In this document: piece after piece, positions 17,858 to 26,387 of the stretch
Layout: each line of letters opens with the position of its first letter
Position numbering within the stretch: position 1 is the stretch's first letter
Assembly: GCF_001884105.1 (NCBI RefSeq)
Contig: NZ_MACI01000026.1
Span: 28,062-92,061, forward strand
Length of the DNA stretch: 64,000 nucleotides
Direction: 5' to 3'
Origin: Bacillus luti
GTDB taxonomy: Bacteria; Bacillota; Bacilli; Bacillales; Bacillaceae_G
Made by a program: the position numbers and the translations under genes
Notes under the pieces: model-generated
The model's database searches: none
What the model saw: the letters and a program-made list of their open reading frames with translations, nothing else
Told to the model about the DNA's origin: nothing

Positions 17858-18565
17858 TTAAGAAACTGAGGAAAACTCTAATGCCTCTTCCTTATTAATA
17901 ATTTCTCCCTTATATTTACCTTTCACCGAAATATCAATAATTGATTTATTTCCTGTTTCCATTTTCCCTAAAGAAAACATATATATTAAGTCATCTTTTT
18001 TTAACATCCATTGTTTTCCGTGCCAAGGACCAGTTAACTTCTGCTCTGGGGATGCCAGTATCTCTCCAAAATATTCACATTCTCCTAGAGATGTTTTTAC
18101 TGTATTCTTCTCCGTATCAATAACTATATATTTAAGAAGCTTTATACTTTCACTTGAAAAAATCTCTACTTCATGATCACTTTTTTTCTTAAATTTAAGC
18201 TTTCCATCCTTTGTATTCACCAATTTACTTTGATCAATTGCATTTAGTACAAACTCATACTCTTCTTTTGTAACACCGAAATTAAGATGATATGGAAGAC
18301 TTTTTTTCTCAGCATGCTCTTCTATGTATTTTAAATACCATTCCATATTATTCGCTAGATGCTCTCTCATTCTTTGACCAATATTCCCTACTTTTTTAAG
18401 AGTATCTGGATCCATCTCTAACGTCATAATATCCGCCGTAACTTCCGCGTTCATAAGATGTGCTGGAATATACTCCTCCACACTATTCACCTTACTCACT
18501 TCACTTTGACAACCAACTACAAATAGCGATATGAGAAGGATATATACTATTTTTTTATATTTCAT
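17858..18565 (-). CDS. Predicted lipoprotein of unknown function
   Basis: A 235-residue protein with a hydrophobic signal segment and a lipobox VVGC, with the lipidated cysteine at C19. The mature part is soluble, lysine- and glutamate-rich, with an alternating beta-type pattern near the C-terminus, and I cannot assign a family. It begins at ATG 18565 and ends just beside the nupC terminator in convergent orientation. Secreted, membrane-anchored location is predicted; the function is unknown. Confidence 0.7.
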   Translation of the reverse strand: MKYKKIVYILLISLFVVGCQSEVSKVNSVEEYIPAHLMNAEVTADIMTLEMDPDTLKKVGNIGQRMREHLANNMEWYLKYIEEHAEKKSLPYHLNFGVTKEEYEFVLNAIDQSKLVNTKDGKLKFKKKSDHEVEIFSSESIKLLKYIVIDTEKNTVKTSLGECEYFGEILASPEQKLTGPWHGKQWMLKKDDLIYMFSLGKMETGNKSIIDISVKGKYKGEIINKEEALEFSSVS

Positions 18566-18783
18566 TTCTGTTCTCCATTCCGTACATCATTCTTACTTAC
18601 ATTTATAGCGGTTCTTATTATAATCTAAAATCCTTATATTTTAATAAAAATAGCATCTATATGCAAAATTGCATATTAATAAGCCCTTCCTTTACTTTAA
18701 AATTACCTTAAAACATTTACCAAAATATACAAATCAAAAATTAAAATGCTATAATTTGTAAAAAAAGTATATTGGAGGACCTT

Positions 18784-18957
18784 ATGAAAATTCACGCCCT
18801 TTTCGATTTTTTACACTTACTAGTCTTGAGCATGAAAAGCTATTATGTATGGGGAATGCCTATCTATGTCTTCATTATTCCTCTTATCTTTATAGTTGGT
18901 TATATTATTATCAATTTGAATAAAAAACGAAAGAATACATCTATTCAAAGCCACTAA
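18784..18957 (+). CDS. Small membrane protein of unknown function
   Basis: A 57-residue protein with a weakly hydrophobic N-terminal helix and one strong membrane segment (VFIIPLIFIVGYIIINL, about 26-42) followed by a basic tail (NKKRKN). An excellent TTGGAGGA site lies 4-5 bases before the ATG at 18784, which fixes the start; an upstream in-frame TTG lies inside this site and is unlikely. No family recognised. Confidence 0.6.
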   Translation: MKIHALFDFLHLLVLSMKSYYVWGMPIYVFIIPLIFIVGYIIINLNKKRKNTSIQSH

Positions 18958-19028
18958 TCTATCACCCTAATCCCCCTAAAAATCATATTCCCCTCATTTT
19001 CTTCAAATGATATGATGAACAAGGGTAT

Positions 19029-19062
19029 ATCCCCACCACTCTTACAGCGGTGGGGATTTTAA
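19029..19062 (+). terminator. Terminator of the small membrane protein gene
   Basis: ATCCCCACC / GGTGGGGAT forms a perfect 9-bp GC-rich stem followed by a short T tract. Confidence 0.75.
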
Positions 19063-19101
19063 TGTAAATATGCAACATAATACACAATAGAAGGTGATTT
19101 T

Positions 19102-20184
19102 ATGAGAAAATACGCAGCAATTGCTTTATGTACATCTGCCATTCTAGCAGGCTGTAATACTAGCAATGTAAGTCAAGAACCTAAAAAAGAGAAAAAGGTT
19201 CAAGAAGTTAAGAAGCAAGAAGAGACTATGCAAGAACAAGGTAAAATTTCTTATAATCCAATTACACACGAATCTACAAACACAAGTATTCATATTACAG
19301 ACATTAAGGATTCTTTAACCGAGGTACAATATACAATTTGGCGCACTGCTGATGGAAAGGAACATGCTAAATCCTTTTCTTCTAAAGAAAAGGAAAAACA
19401 ATTTCCCCTTCCTTTTGATATAAAAGAGTTTGAAGGAAAACGCGGTGAATTTCAAATTGAAGCAGCAGGAATAAAAGAAGATGGGAAAACAATTCCACTC
19501 ACAAAATCTACTATTACTTTCGAGCAAAAAGTTCCTGTTCTCATGTACCATGCAATTGATGATTATCATGGTCAAGGCATTAAAGACCTATTCGTATCAC
19601 CAGCTAATTTTGAAGCCCAAATGAAGTATTTAAAGGACAATGGCTATACATTACTAACTTTTGAACATTGGGGCGATATAAATAAAGTAAATAAACCTAT
19701 TTTCGTTACATTTGATGATGGTATGAAAAATAATATGAATGCATTTCGCATTTTACAAAAGCTAAGAGATGATACGTTTAAACCAACAGCAACAGAATAT
19801 ATGATTGTTGATAACGTTGATGCAGAAAGCTCTCTTTCTACATCTGAAATAAAAGAAATGGTTGATTCCGGTATTTTCTCAGTGCAATCTCACACAGCAA
19901 CGCATGCTGATTTACCGAAAATTACAAACTATGAAGAAGAATTAAAAGGATCGAAAGAAAAGCTAGAAAAAGTAACAGGTAAGCCAGTTATCGCTATTGC
20001 TTATCCGTTCGGTCATGTCGATGATAAAGTCGTCGCAGAAACGAAGAAATATTATCAATTTGCAACGACAACGAAGCCTGGACAATTCATTACAAAAGGT
20101 GAACCCGATGAATTGCTAAAGATGAAACGTGTTCGTATACACCATGCAACTACTGTGGAGCAATTCGCCTCTTCCATTAAATAA
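19102..20184 (+). CDS. Polysaccharide deacetylase lipoprotein
   Basis: A 360-residue secreted lipoprotein. The signal peptide ends with lipobox ILAGC (lipid-modified C18), followed by a lysine- and glutamate-rich linker (about 20-48), an Ig/fibronectin-like domain (about 50-140) and a carbohydrate esterase 4 domain (about 145-355). The metal/catalytic signatures are TFDDG (203-207) and HTATH (H264, H268). This layout matches BA0330/BA0331 of B. anthracis and BC0361 of B. cereus as I recall them. Its substrate is cell-wall glycan, and the acetylated sugar is not certain. Single gene with its own terminator. Confidence 0.9.
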   Translation: MRKYAAIALCTSAILAGCNTSNVSQEPKKEKKVQEVKKQEETMQEQGKISYNPITHESTNTSIHITDIKDSLTEVQYTIWRTADGKEHAKSFSSKEKEKQFPLPFDIKEFEGKRGEFQIEAAGIKEDGKTIPLTKSTITFEQKVPVLMYHAIDDYHGQGIKDLFVSPANFEAQMKYLKDNGYTLLTFEHWGDINKVNKPIFVTFDDGMKNNMNAFRILQKLRDDTFKPTATEYMIVDNVDAESSLSTSEIKEMVDSGIFSVQSHTATHADLPKITNYEEELKGSKEKLEKVTGKPVIAIAYPFGHVDDKVVAETKKYYQFATTTKPGQFITKGEPDELLKMKRVRIHHATTVEQFASSIK

Positions 20185-20188
20185 GTGT

Positions 20189-20220
20189 GGGAGCTCAATG
20201 CATGTTGAGCTCTCTTTTTA
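20189..20220 (+). terminator. Terminator of the deacetylase gene
   Basis: GAGCTCAA / TTGAGCTC stem followed by TCTTTTTA. Confidence 0.8.
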
Positions 20221-20300
20221 GTTTATATTTATATATATTTTTAGAATTTTCTTGTATTATATAAAGTAAGAAATCTTTCAAACTAAAGGAGATTATACAT

Positions 20301-21530
20301 ATGTCATTTGAACAAACGTTAGAGAAATATGCTGCTCTTGCAGTTAATGTTGGTGTTAATATTCAACCAGGACAAACTTTATCAATTAGTGCACCTCTTG
20401 AAGCTGTACAATTTGTACGCCTCGTTACAGAAAAAGCATATAAATCTGGTGCAAAACACGTATATGTGGATTGGAATGATGAGACGTTAACACGCTTAAA
20501 GTTCGATCTAGCTCCTGAGGAAGCATTCGCTGAATTTCCATCTTGGAAAGCACATGCTCGTGAAGAATTAGCAAAAGAAGGTGCTGCATTTATGTCTATT
20601 TATGCAGAAAACCCTGATTTATTAAAAGGTGTAGAACCAACACGTATCGCGACAGCTCATAAAGTAGCTGGTGAAGCAATGAAAGTATACCGTGATTACG
20701 TACAAGCAGATAAAGTAAGCTGGTGTGTCATTTCTGTTCCTACGAAAGAATGGGCTGCGAAAGTTTTCCCTGACGTAGCACCAGAAGAACAAGAAGCAAA
20801 ACTATGGGATGCTATTTTCAAAGCTACTCGCGCTGATTTAGAAAACCCTGTAGAAGCATGGAAAGAACATGATGAAACACTACATACAAAAGTTGATTAC
20901 TTAAACGAAAAGCACTATACAGCTCTTCACTATACAGGTCCTGGGACAGACTTAACAATTGAACTTCCAGAAAAACATGTATGGGCTGGTGCAGGTAGCT
21001 TAAATGAAAAGAACGTACCATTTATGGCTAACATTCCAACTGAAGAAGTATTTACAATGCCACTTAAAACAGGTGTAAACGGTCAAGTATCTAGCACAAA
21101 ACCGTTAGCATTTGCAGGTAATATTATTGATAACTTCACGTTAACATTTGAAAATGGCCGTATCGTAGACTATAAAGCTGAAGCTGGTGAGGAAGCTTTA
21201 AAACATTTAGTAGAAACAGATGAAGGTTCTCACTTCTTAGGAGAAGTAGCTTTAGTACCTCATGACTCACCAATTTCAAACACAAATATTTTATTCTACA
21301 ATACGCTATTTGATGAAAACGCATCTTGCCACCTTGCAATCGGAAATGCTTATGCATTTAACTTAGATGGCGGTAAAACAATGTCTAAAGAAGAACTTGC
21401 TGAAAATGGTGCAAACGCTAGTATTACACATGAAGATTTCATGATTGGATCAGCTGAACTTGATATCGATGGTATTACTGCTGATGGCAGACATGAGCCT
21501 ATCTTCCGTAAAGGTAACTGGGCGTTTTAA
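20301..21530 (+). CDS. M29 family aminopeptidase (AmpS/PepS type)
   Basis: A 409-residue metallo-aminopeptidase of the M29 family. The typical pattern is an N-terminal domain beginning with EKYAALAVNVGVNIQPGQ, the central YTGPGTDLTIELPE segment, NIPTEEVFTMP and the C-terminal ligands around GEVALVPHDSPIS, HLAIGNAY and the closing HEDFMIGS. It removes N-terminal residues from peptides in the cytoplasm. An AAAGGAG site precedes the ATG. It is a single-gene unit ended by a strong terminator shared with the convergent SMR gene. Confidence 0.92.
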   Translation: MSFEQTLEKYAALAVNVGVNIQPGQTLSISAPLEAVQFVRLVTEKAYKSGAKHVYVDWNDETLTRLKFDLAPEEAFAEFPSWKAHAREELAKEGAAFMSIYAENPDLLKGVEPTRIATAHKVAGEAMKVYRDYVQADKVSWCVISVPTKEWAAKVFPDVAPEEQEAKLWDAIFKATRADLENPVEAWKEHDETLHTKVDYLNEKHYTALHYTGPGTDLTIELPEKHVWAGAGSLNEKNVPFMANIPTEEVFTMPLKTGVNGQVSSTKPLAFAGNIIDNFTLTFENGRIVDYKAEAGEEALKHLVETDEGSHFLGEVALVPHDSPISNTNILFYNTLFDENASCHLAIGNAYAFNLDGGKTMSKEELAENGANASITHEDFMIGSAELDIDGITADGRHEPIFRKGNWAF

Positions 21531-21537
21531 TACAAAT

Positions 21538-21572
21538 AAAAGGCTATCTTCCACACCGGAAGATAGCCTTTT
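21538..21572. terminator. Bidirectional terminator between aminopeptidase and SMR genes
   Basis: AAAAGGCTATCTTCC / GGAAGATAGCCTTTT is a perfect 15-bp stem usable on both strands. The right arm overlaps the last bases of the SMR gene. Confidence 0.9.
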
Positions 21573-21894
21573 ATGATGCCGATGAAACCTTAAGCCCAAT
21601 GACACCCAAAACAATAAAAAGAATACAAAATGCTTGGAATAAGCTAATATGCTCTTTAAAAAAGTACACACTAATAATTGTAATAAGCAATGTTCCCACA
21701 CCAGACCAAATCGCATAAGCAATGCTTAAATGAATCTTTTTCACAACGATGGCGAACACACTAAAACAAATACCATAAAATACGAAAATAAGTACACTTG
21801 GAACGGGCTTTGTTAAACCATTTGATAGTTTCATCGCAATCGTTCCAGCTACTTCAAAAATAATTGTTACAAGTAATAATAGCCAATATATCAT
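21571..21894 (-). CDS. SMR family small multidrug/guanidinium efflux protein
   Basis: A 107-residue four-helix membrane protein of the small multidrug resistance family. The essential acidic residue is E14 (FEVAGTIAMKLS), and the AYAIWSGVGTLLITIISV segment in helix 3 is characteristic. It functions as a dual-topology dimer and exports cations with proton antiport. The family includes EbrA/B pairs, quaternary-ammonium pumps and guanidinium exporters; only one gene is present here. Its ribosome site AAGGAGA lies in the right arm of a perfect 10-bp inverted repeat (21896-21933). Confidence 0.88.
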   Translation of the reverse strand: MIYWLLLLVTIIFEVAGTIAMKLSNGLTKPVPSVLIFVFYGICFSVFAIVVKKIHLSIAYAIWSGVGTLLITIISVYFFKEHISLFQAFCILFIVLGVIGLKVSSAS

Positions 21895-21895
21895 A

Positions 21896-21933
21896 CTAGA
21901 ATCTCCTTCTCTGTTACCTTATAGAGATTCTAG
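21896..21933 (-). promoter_or_regulatory. Inverted repeat covering the SMR gene's ribosome site
   Basis: CTAGAATCTC and GAGATTCTAG (10-bp perfect arms, 18-bp spacer). On the minus strand the second arm includes GGAG just before the ATG, so an RNA hairpin would hide the ribosome site. Alternatively it is a dimeric repressor site. Confidence 0.5.
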
Positions 21934-21941
21934 TATACTAC

Positions 21942-23393
21942 TTATAGTCCTAATGAAATATATTTAATTTCTAAATATTCCTCGATACCGAAATGGCCTC
22001 CTTCACGGCCAATGCCACTCTCTTTAAAGCCACCGAACGGTGCTTGTGCAACTGATGGAAGTCCATCATTTAATCCGATAATACCGTATTCTAACGCTTC
22101 ACTAATTTGGAATGCTTGACTAATATCTTTCGTGAAAATATACGCAGCCAAGCCGTATGGTGTATTATTTGCTCTTTCGATTACTTCTTCAACTGTTTTA
22201 AATTTCGCAACTGGTGCGACTGGTCCAAATGTTTCTTCAGTCATACAAAGCATCGTATCATTTGCCAACCCAATTACAGTCGGTTGCATGAAATGTCCAT
22301 CTAACTCTACAATCTGTTGGCCTCCATATAAGAGTTCTCCACCTTTTTGAACTGCATCTTCGATATGTTCTTGTACTTTCGAAACTGCATTCTCATCAAT
22401 AAGCGGCCCTACAGTCGTTCCATCACCGAAGCCGTCTCCTACTTTCAGCTGCCCTACTGCCTTTTGGAACTTCTCTACAAATACTTCGTATACGTCTTCT
22501 TGAACGAATACTCGGTTTGTACATATACACGTTTGTCCTGCGTTACGGAATTTTGAACCAATTACCGCTTCTACCGCTTTATCTAAATCTGCATCATTCA
22601 TTACGATAAATGGAGCATGACCACCTAACTCAAGCGAAACTTTTTTCATCGTTTGCGCAGCACTAGCCATTAATTCTTTCCCGATTTCCGTTGATCCTGT
22701 AAAGGACACTTTTCGAACGCGTCCATCTTCCATCCACGTATCAGCAATTGCTTTCGCACTACCTGTTACAATATTTATTACACCTTTTGGAATGTCTGCT
22801 TCATGAGCTAATTCAGCTAATTTCAATGCAGTTAACGGCGTTTGACTTGCAGGCTTCACAACTGCCGTACAGCCTGCTGCAAGCGCTGGGGCTACCTTTC
22901 TCGTAATCATAGCAGCTGGGAAGTTCCAAGGTGTAATTGCTGCCATAACGCCAACTGGTTGCTTCATAACTAAAATACGTTTATTCGGATGAGAAGCAGG
23001 AATCATTTCACCATATACGCGCTTTCCTTCTTCTGCATACCATTCAACGAAGCTATTTGCATAATTCACTTCACCAAGTGCTTCTGCAAATGGCTTTCCT
23101 TGCTCCTTCGTCATAATCGCTGCGATTTCTTCTTTATTTTCATCAATAAGCGTGAACCACTTTTTTAATTTCACTGCTCGATCTGCTGCTGTTAATTTTG
23201 ACCATGATTTAAAAGCCTTATGCGCAGCATCAACAGCTTGCTTTGCCTCTGTTACGCCGCCCTTTGGTACAGTTGCAAATATTTCCTTCGTCGCTGGATT
23301 ATTTACTTCGATTTGCTCTTGTAGTGTAATCCACTCACCATTTATATACATCGCCTTTTTCTCTACATTTACGAACGTCGCTTTTTTATCCAA
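21942..23393 (-). CDS. gabD: NAD(P)-dependent succinate-semialdehyde dehydrogenase
   Basis: An aldehyde dehydrogenase of 483 residues. The general base is E255 (LELGGHAPF), and the catalytic cysteine is C289 in NAGQTCICTNR; the neighbouring C291 could form the redox-sensitive disulfide known in some SSADHs. It completes GABA catabolism by oxidising succinate semialdehyde to succinate. Its start overlaps the end of the regulator gene by 8 bp, and gabT lies upstream, forming a GABA unit transcribed on the minus strand. A GGAGG site precedes the ATG. Confidence 0.92.
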   Translation of the reverse strand: MDKKATFVNVEKKAMYINGEWITLQEQIEVNNPATKEIFATVPKGGVTEAKQAVDAAHKAFKSWSKLTAADRAVKLKKWFTLIDENKEEIAAIMTKEQGKPFAEALGEVNYANSFVEWYAEEGKRVYGEMIPASHPNKRILVMKQPVGVMAAITPWNFPAAMITRKVAPALAAGCTAVVKPASQTPLTALKLAELAHEADIPKGVINIVTGSAKAIADTWMEDGRVRKVSFTGSTEIGKELMASAAQTMKKVSLELGGHAPFIVMNDADLDKAVEAVIGSKFRNAGQTCICTNRVFVQEDVYEVFVEKFQKAVGQLKVGDGFGDGTTVGPLIDENAVSKVQEHIEDAVQKGGELLYGGQQIVELDGHFMQPTVIGLANDTMLCMTEETFGPVAPVAKFKTVEEVIERANNTPYGLAAYIFTKDISQAFQISEALEYGIIGLNDGLPSVAQAPFGGFKESGIGREGGHFGIEEYLEIKYISLGL

Positions 23394-24780
23394 TATTTTC
23401 TTCCTCCTCTATAAGTTTCTTTATTTTCCTAGTGGCAGCAGATTGACTTATTTTTAAAAACTCCGCTACTTTATAACTCGATCCATATGTTTTATATGCT
23501 TTCAAAATAATATTCCGTTCTACTTCTTCTAACATTTTATAGAGACTTTGACCGGACTGTTCAACCGTTGATTCTTGCATCGCTATTGGCAGATCTTCTA
23601 TCGTAACGATATCGTCAGCAGTTATAACAATTCGCTCAATCACATTTTCAATTTCTCTATTATTTCCTTCCCAGGGGTAACCAACAAACATTTGCAATGT
23701 GCTAGGTGCTAATTTTACATTCCGGCCATATTTCTCGTTAAAGTGTTGTAAATAATGATAAATGAGTGGCAAAATGTCTTCGGTTCTTTCCCGGAGTGGC
23801 GGAATTAAAATTGGAATGACATTCAGACGATAATATAAATCTTTCCGGAATGTTCCTTGTTTCACCATCATACTTAAATCTCGATTTGTTGCCGCTACAA
23901 TTCTAACATCCACTTTTTTTAATTCTCTTCCGCCAATAGGGCGAAACGTTTTTTCTTGCAACACTTGCAAAAGCTTCGCTTGAATTTCAAGCGGCATTTC
24001 GCCAATTTCATCTAAGAAAAGAGTTCCTCTATGCGCTACCTCTAATAATCCCTTTTTCCCTTCACGATTCGCACCTGTAAAAGATCCACCTGAGTATCCA
24101 AAAAGCTCTGATTCAATTAAATTCGTTGGCAATGCCGCACAGTTAATTTCATAGAAACTTTCATTCTTCCGGTTACTCACTTCATGTAAATGACGTACTA
24201 ATCGACTCTTCCCTACTCCTGTCTCACCTAAAACGAGAACTGTACTATCTACCACGGATACTTTCTTGATTGTCTCGACTATTTTTTGCATAGCGATACT
24301 TTTAAAAATAAGTCCTTCATGTTCATATGTTTCTCTTAATTCTTTTTTATATGTTTTTAATTGATTATCCATTTCCTCGACCTTTTGACGTAATTGATAG
24401 AGTTCAGTAAGGTCTCGAGAATAACTGATCACTCTTCTTAAATTTCCTTCATCATCAAAAACGGGCCTTGTACGAACGTGCAAATACTCTCCTGATTTTG
24501 TCGTTTGAACAAGTTCAATTGGTCTCTTCTTTTCTATTACTTCTAATGTTGCTGACGGATAAAAGATCTCATCCTTTTGCAATTCTTTCACATGCTTACC
24601 TACTAACTCTTTAGCAGCTAATTGATAGTGCCTTTCACATGTACTATTTACACGCACAACGATTCCCTTTTCGTCAGTTACAAAAATTTCGTCAAACGCA
24701 TATTCAAATACATCTTGTAAATCCATTAACATTCGTTCCTTTTCTGCAACCATCCTAGCCACTCCTAACTTCCAATCCAT
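23386..24780 (-). CDS. gabR: Sigma-54-dependent activator of the GABA cluster
   Basis: A 464-residue enhancer-binding protein. A PAS domain lies at about 20-130, then a short coiled coil, an AAA+ domain with Walker A GETGVGKS (185-192), the sigma-54 contact motif GSFTGA (232-237) and Walker B LFLDE (254-258), and a Fis-type helix-turn-helix at the C-terminus (VAEFLKISQSAATRKIKKL). Location between gabT and gabD and the sigma-54 promoter before gabT indicate it activates the cluster. This matches GabR of B. thuringiensis as I recall it, which is not the MocR-type GabR of B. subtilis. The signal, probably succinate semialdehyde or GABA, is not visible. Confidence 0.88.
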   Translation of the reverse strand: MDWKLGVARMVAEKERMLMDLQDVFEYAFDEIFVTDEKGIVVRVNSTCERHYQLAAKELVGKHVKELQKDEIFYPSATLEVIEKKRPIELVQTTKSGEYLHVRTRPVFDDEGNLRRVISYSRDLTELYQLRQKVEEMDNQLKTYKKELRETYEHEGLIFKSIAMQKIVETIKKVSVVDSTVLVLGETGVGKSRLVRHLHEVSNRKNESFYEINCAALPTNLIESELFGYSGGSFTGANREGKKGLLEVAHRGTLFLDEIGEMPLEIQAKLLQVLQEKTFRPIGGRELKKVDVRIVAATNRDLSMMVKQGTFRKDLYYRLNVIPILIPPLRERTEDILPLIYHYLQHFNEKYGRNVKLAPSTLQMFVGYPWEGNNREIENVIERIVITADDIVTIEDLPIAMQESTVEQSGQSLYKMLEEVERNIILKAYKTYGSSYKVAEFLKISQSAATRKIKKLIEEEENIG

Positions 24781-24868
24781 CGATTCACTTCACTACCTTT
24801 ATTATAAAGTGAATTTTCTGCATTTTATATAGAGTCAGCTAGAATGTTTGCGATTTATTATTTAGCTT

Positions 24869-26233
24869 TTAAACATGTGCAGTATTTGCTTTCTCATAAC
24901 AGACTTGCAATGATTCTTCAATGATTGTTAATCCTTCTTCAAGTTGCTCATCTGTAATAACTAATGGCATTAACACACGAATAACATTTCCATACGTTCC
25001 AGCAGATAATAAAAGTAACCCGCGCTTATTTGCTTCTGTACATAAATTAGCTGTTAATACTTTATCTGGTACTTTCGTTTTGCGATCTTGAACGAGTTCA
25101 AATGCACACATCGCTCCTAACCCACGTACATCACCGATACAATTGTATTTATTTTTCATCTCTTGGAATCGGTTCATGACGACTTGACCTAATTCTATCG
25201 CTCTATCATTTAATTTCTCTTTTTCTATTACATCAAGTACAGCTAATGCAGCCGCACATCCCAGTGGACTTCCTGCATACGTTCCACCAAGCTCTCCCGG
25301 TGCAGACTCATTCATAATTTCTTTACGACCAATGACACCACTTATCGGTACACCAGCACCTAACGATTTAGACACTGTAATTAAATCTGGCACGACATCA
25401 TAATGATCAATCGCAAAGTATTTTCCTGTACGGCTAAAGCCTGTTTGAATTTCATCTGCTACAAATAAGATGCCATGCTCTGAACAGATGCTTCGTACTT
25501 CTTGAACAAATTTCTTACTTGGCACGATGAACCCACCTTCTCCTTGGACAGGTTCCATTACAACGGCTGCAATTGTTTCTGGTGCTACTTCTGATATGAA
25601 GAAGTTCTTAAACTCTTCAATGATAAAATCATCATACTGCTCTTCCGTTAATCCTTCTGGACGACGGTATTCATATGGGAATGGCGCTTTATATACTTCT
25701 GGAGCAAATGGACCGAATCCAAATTTATATGGTTTTACTTTACTTGTCATCGTCATTGTCATTAATGTACGTCCGTGGAAGCCTTTTGAAAACGCAATAA
25801 TACCAGGTCTTTTCGTGTATTTACGAGCGATTTTCACCGCATTTTCAACTGCTTCTGCACCACTATTTAAAAATAGTACTTGCTTATCAAAATTCCCTGG
25901 TGCTAATGCCGCAAGTTTTTCTGCTAATTCAATATATGGCTCATACATCATGACATTAAATCCAGTATGAATGTATTGATCTACTTGTTTATGGAGCGCC
26001 TCTTTAACGACTGGATGACAATGCCCTACGTTAATTGTTCCGATTGCTCCTGCGAAATCAATGTACTGATTGCCATCAACATCTGTTACAAGAGCACCAT
26101 TTGCAGATTGTACAAACGTTTGGATGCCGTTACTTACTCCTTTTGGTACTATATTTTGGCGGCGTTCTAATAAAGACGCTGCTTTTGGTCCTGGAATTTG
26201 TTCATTTACTTTAGCAAATTTTTTTGTGTTCAT
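24869..26233 (-). CDS. gabT: 4-aminobutyrate aminotransferase
   Basis: A class III PLP-dependent aminotransferase of 454 residues. Visible motifs include the conserved GAEAVENAVKIARKYT, the VADEIQTGFSRTGK segment and SKSLGAG, which carries the PLP-binding lysine. It transfers the amino group of GABA to 2-oxoglutarate. The open frame runs to 26308, but that extension covers the sigma-54 promoter (26275-26293), so the start is placed at the ATG at 26233, preceded by AAAGGATGGGG. First gene of the gabT-regulator-gabD cluster. Confidence 0.93.
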   Translation of the reverse strand: MNTKKFAKVNEQIPGPKAASLLERRQNIVPKGVSNGIQTFVQSANGALVTDVDGNQYIDFAGAIGTINVGHCHPVVKEALHKQVDQYIHTGFNVMMYEPYIELAEKLAALAPGNFDKQVLFLNSGAEAVENAVKIARKYTKRPGIIAFSKGFHGRTLMTMTMTSKVKPYKFGFGPFAPEVYKAPFPYEYRRPEGLTEEQYDDFIIEEFKNFFISEVAPETIAAVVMEPVQGEGGFIVPSKKFVQEVRSICSEHGILFVADEIQTGFSRTGKYFAIDHYDVVPDLITVSKSLGAGVPISGVIGRKEIMNESAPGELGGTYAGSPLGCAAALAVLDVIEKEKLNDRAIELGQVVMNRFQEMKNKYNCIGDVRGLGAMCAFELVQDRKTKVPDKVLTANLCTEANKRGLLLLSAGTYGNVIRVLMPLVITDEQLEEGLTIIEESLQVCYEKANTAHV

Positions 26234-26274
26234 TGCATACCCCATCCTTTTCTTTACATTGTTTTCTCTTTTTA

Positions 26275-26293
26275 TTGCAAAATATATGCCAAC
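26275..26293 (-). promoter_or_regulatory. Sigma-54 promoter of gabT
   Basis: On the minus strand the sequence reads TTGGCATATATTTTGCAA: a -24 TGGCA and a -12 TTGCA with the correct spacing. The predicted start is near 26264, giving a short leader with a ribosome site before the ATG at 26233. Confidence 0.85.
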
Positions 26294-26312
26294 TTTCTTT
26301 TCTAGCATTCAT

Positions 26313-26333
26313 CCTATATTCTTTGTATCTAGG
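26313..26333 (-). promoter_or_regulatory. Candidate activator site (UAS) before gabT
   Basis: Imperfect inverted repeat CCTAtAT-N7-ATcTAGG, centred about 60 bp upstream of the predicted start. This is close to where the enhancer-binding protein would act. Confidence 0.45.
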
Positions 26334-26336
26334 CAT

Positions 26337-26386
26337 AAAAAATAAGTCTATAAAGACTCATAGAGAGTCTTTATAGACTTATTTTT
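26337..26386 (-). terminator. Terminator of the HAD phosphatase gene
   Basis: A long AT-rich stem AAAATAAGTCTATAAAGACTC / GAGTCTTTATAGACTTATTTT around a small loop, just after the stop at 26388. Confidence 0.85.
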
Positions 26387-26387
26387 C

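Noticed and set aside
21896-21933. Guanidine riboswitch before the SMR gene
   Set aside because: No ACGR-loop hairpin pair and no ykkC core; only one inverted repeat.
26234-26308. Upstream in-frame extension of gabT
   Set aside because: The extension contains the sigma-54 promoter, so it lies upstream of or across the transcription start.
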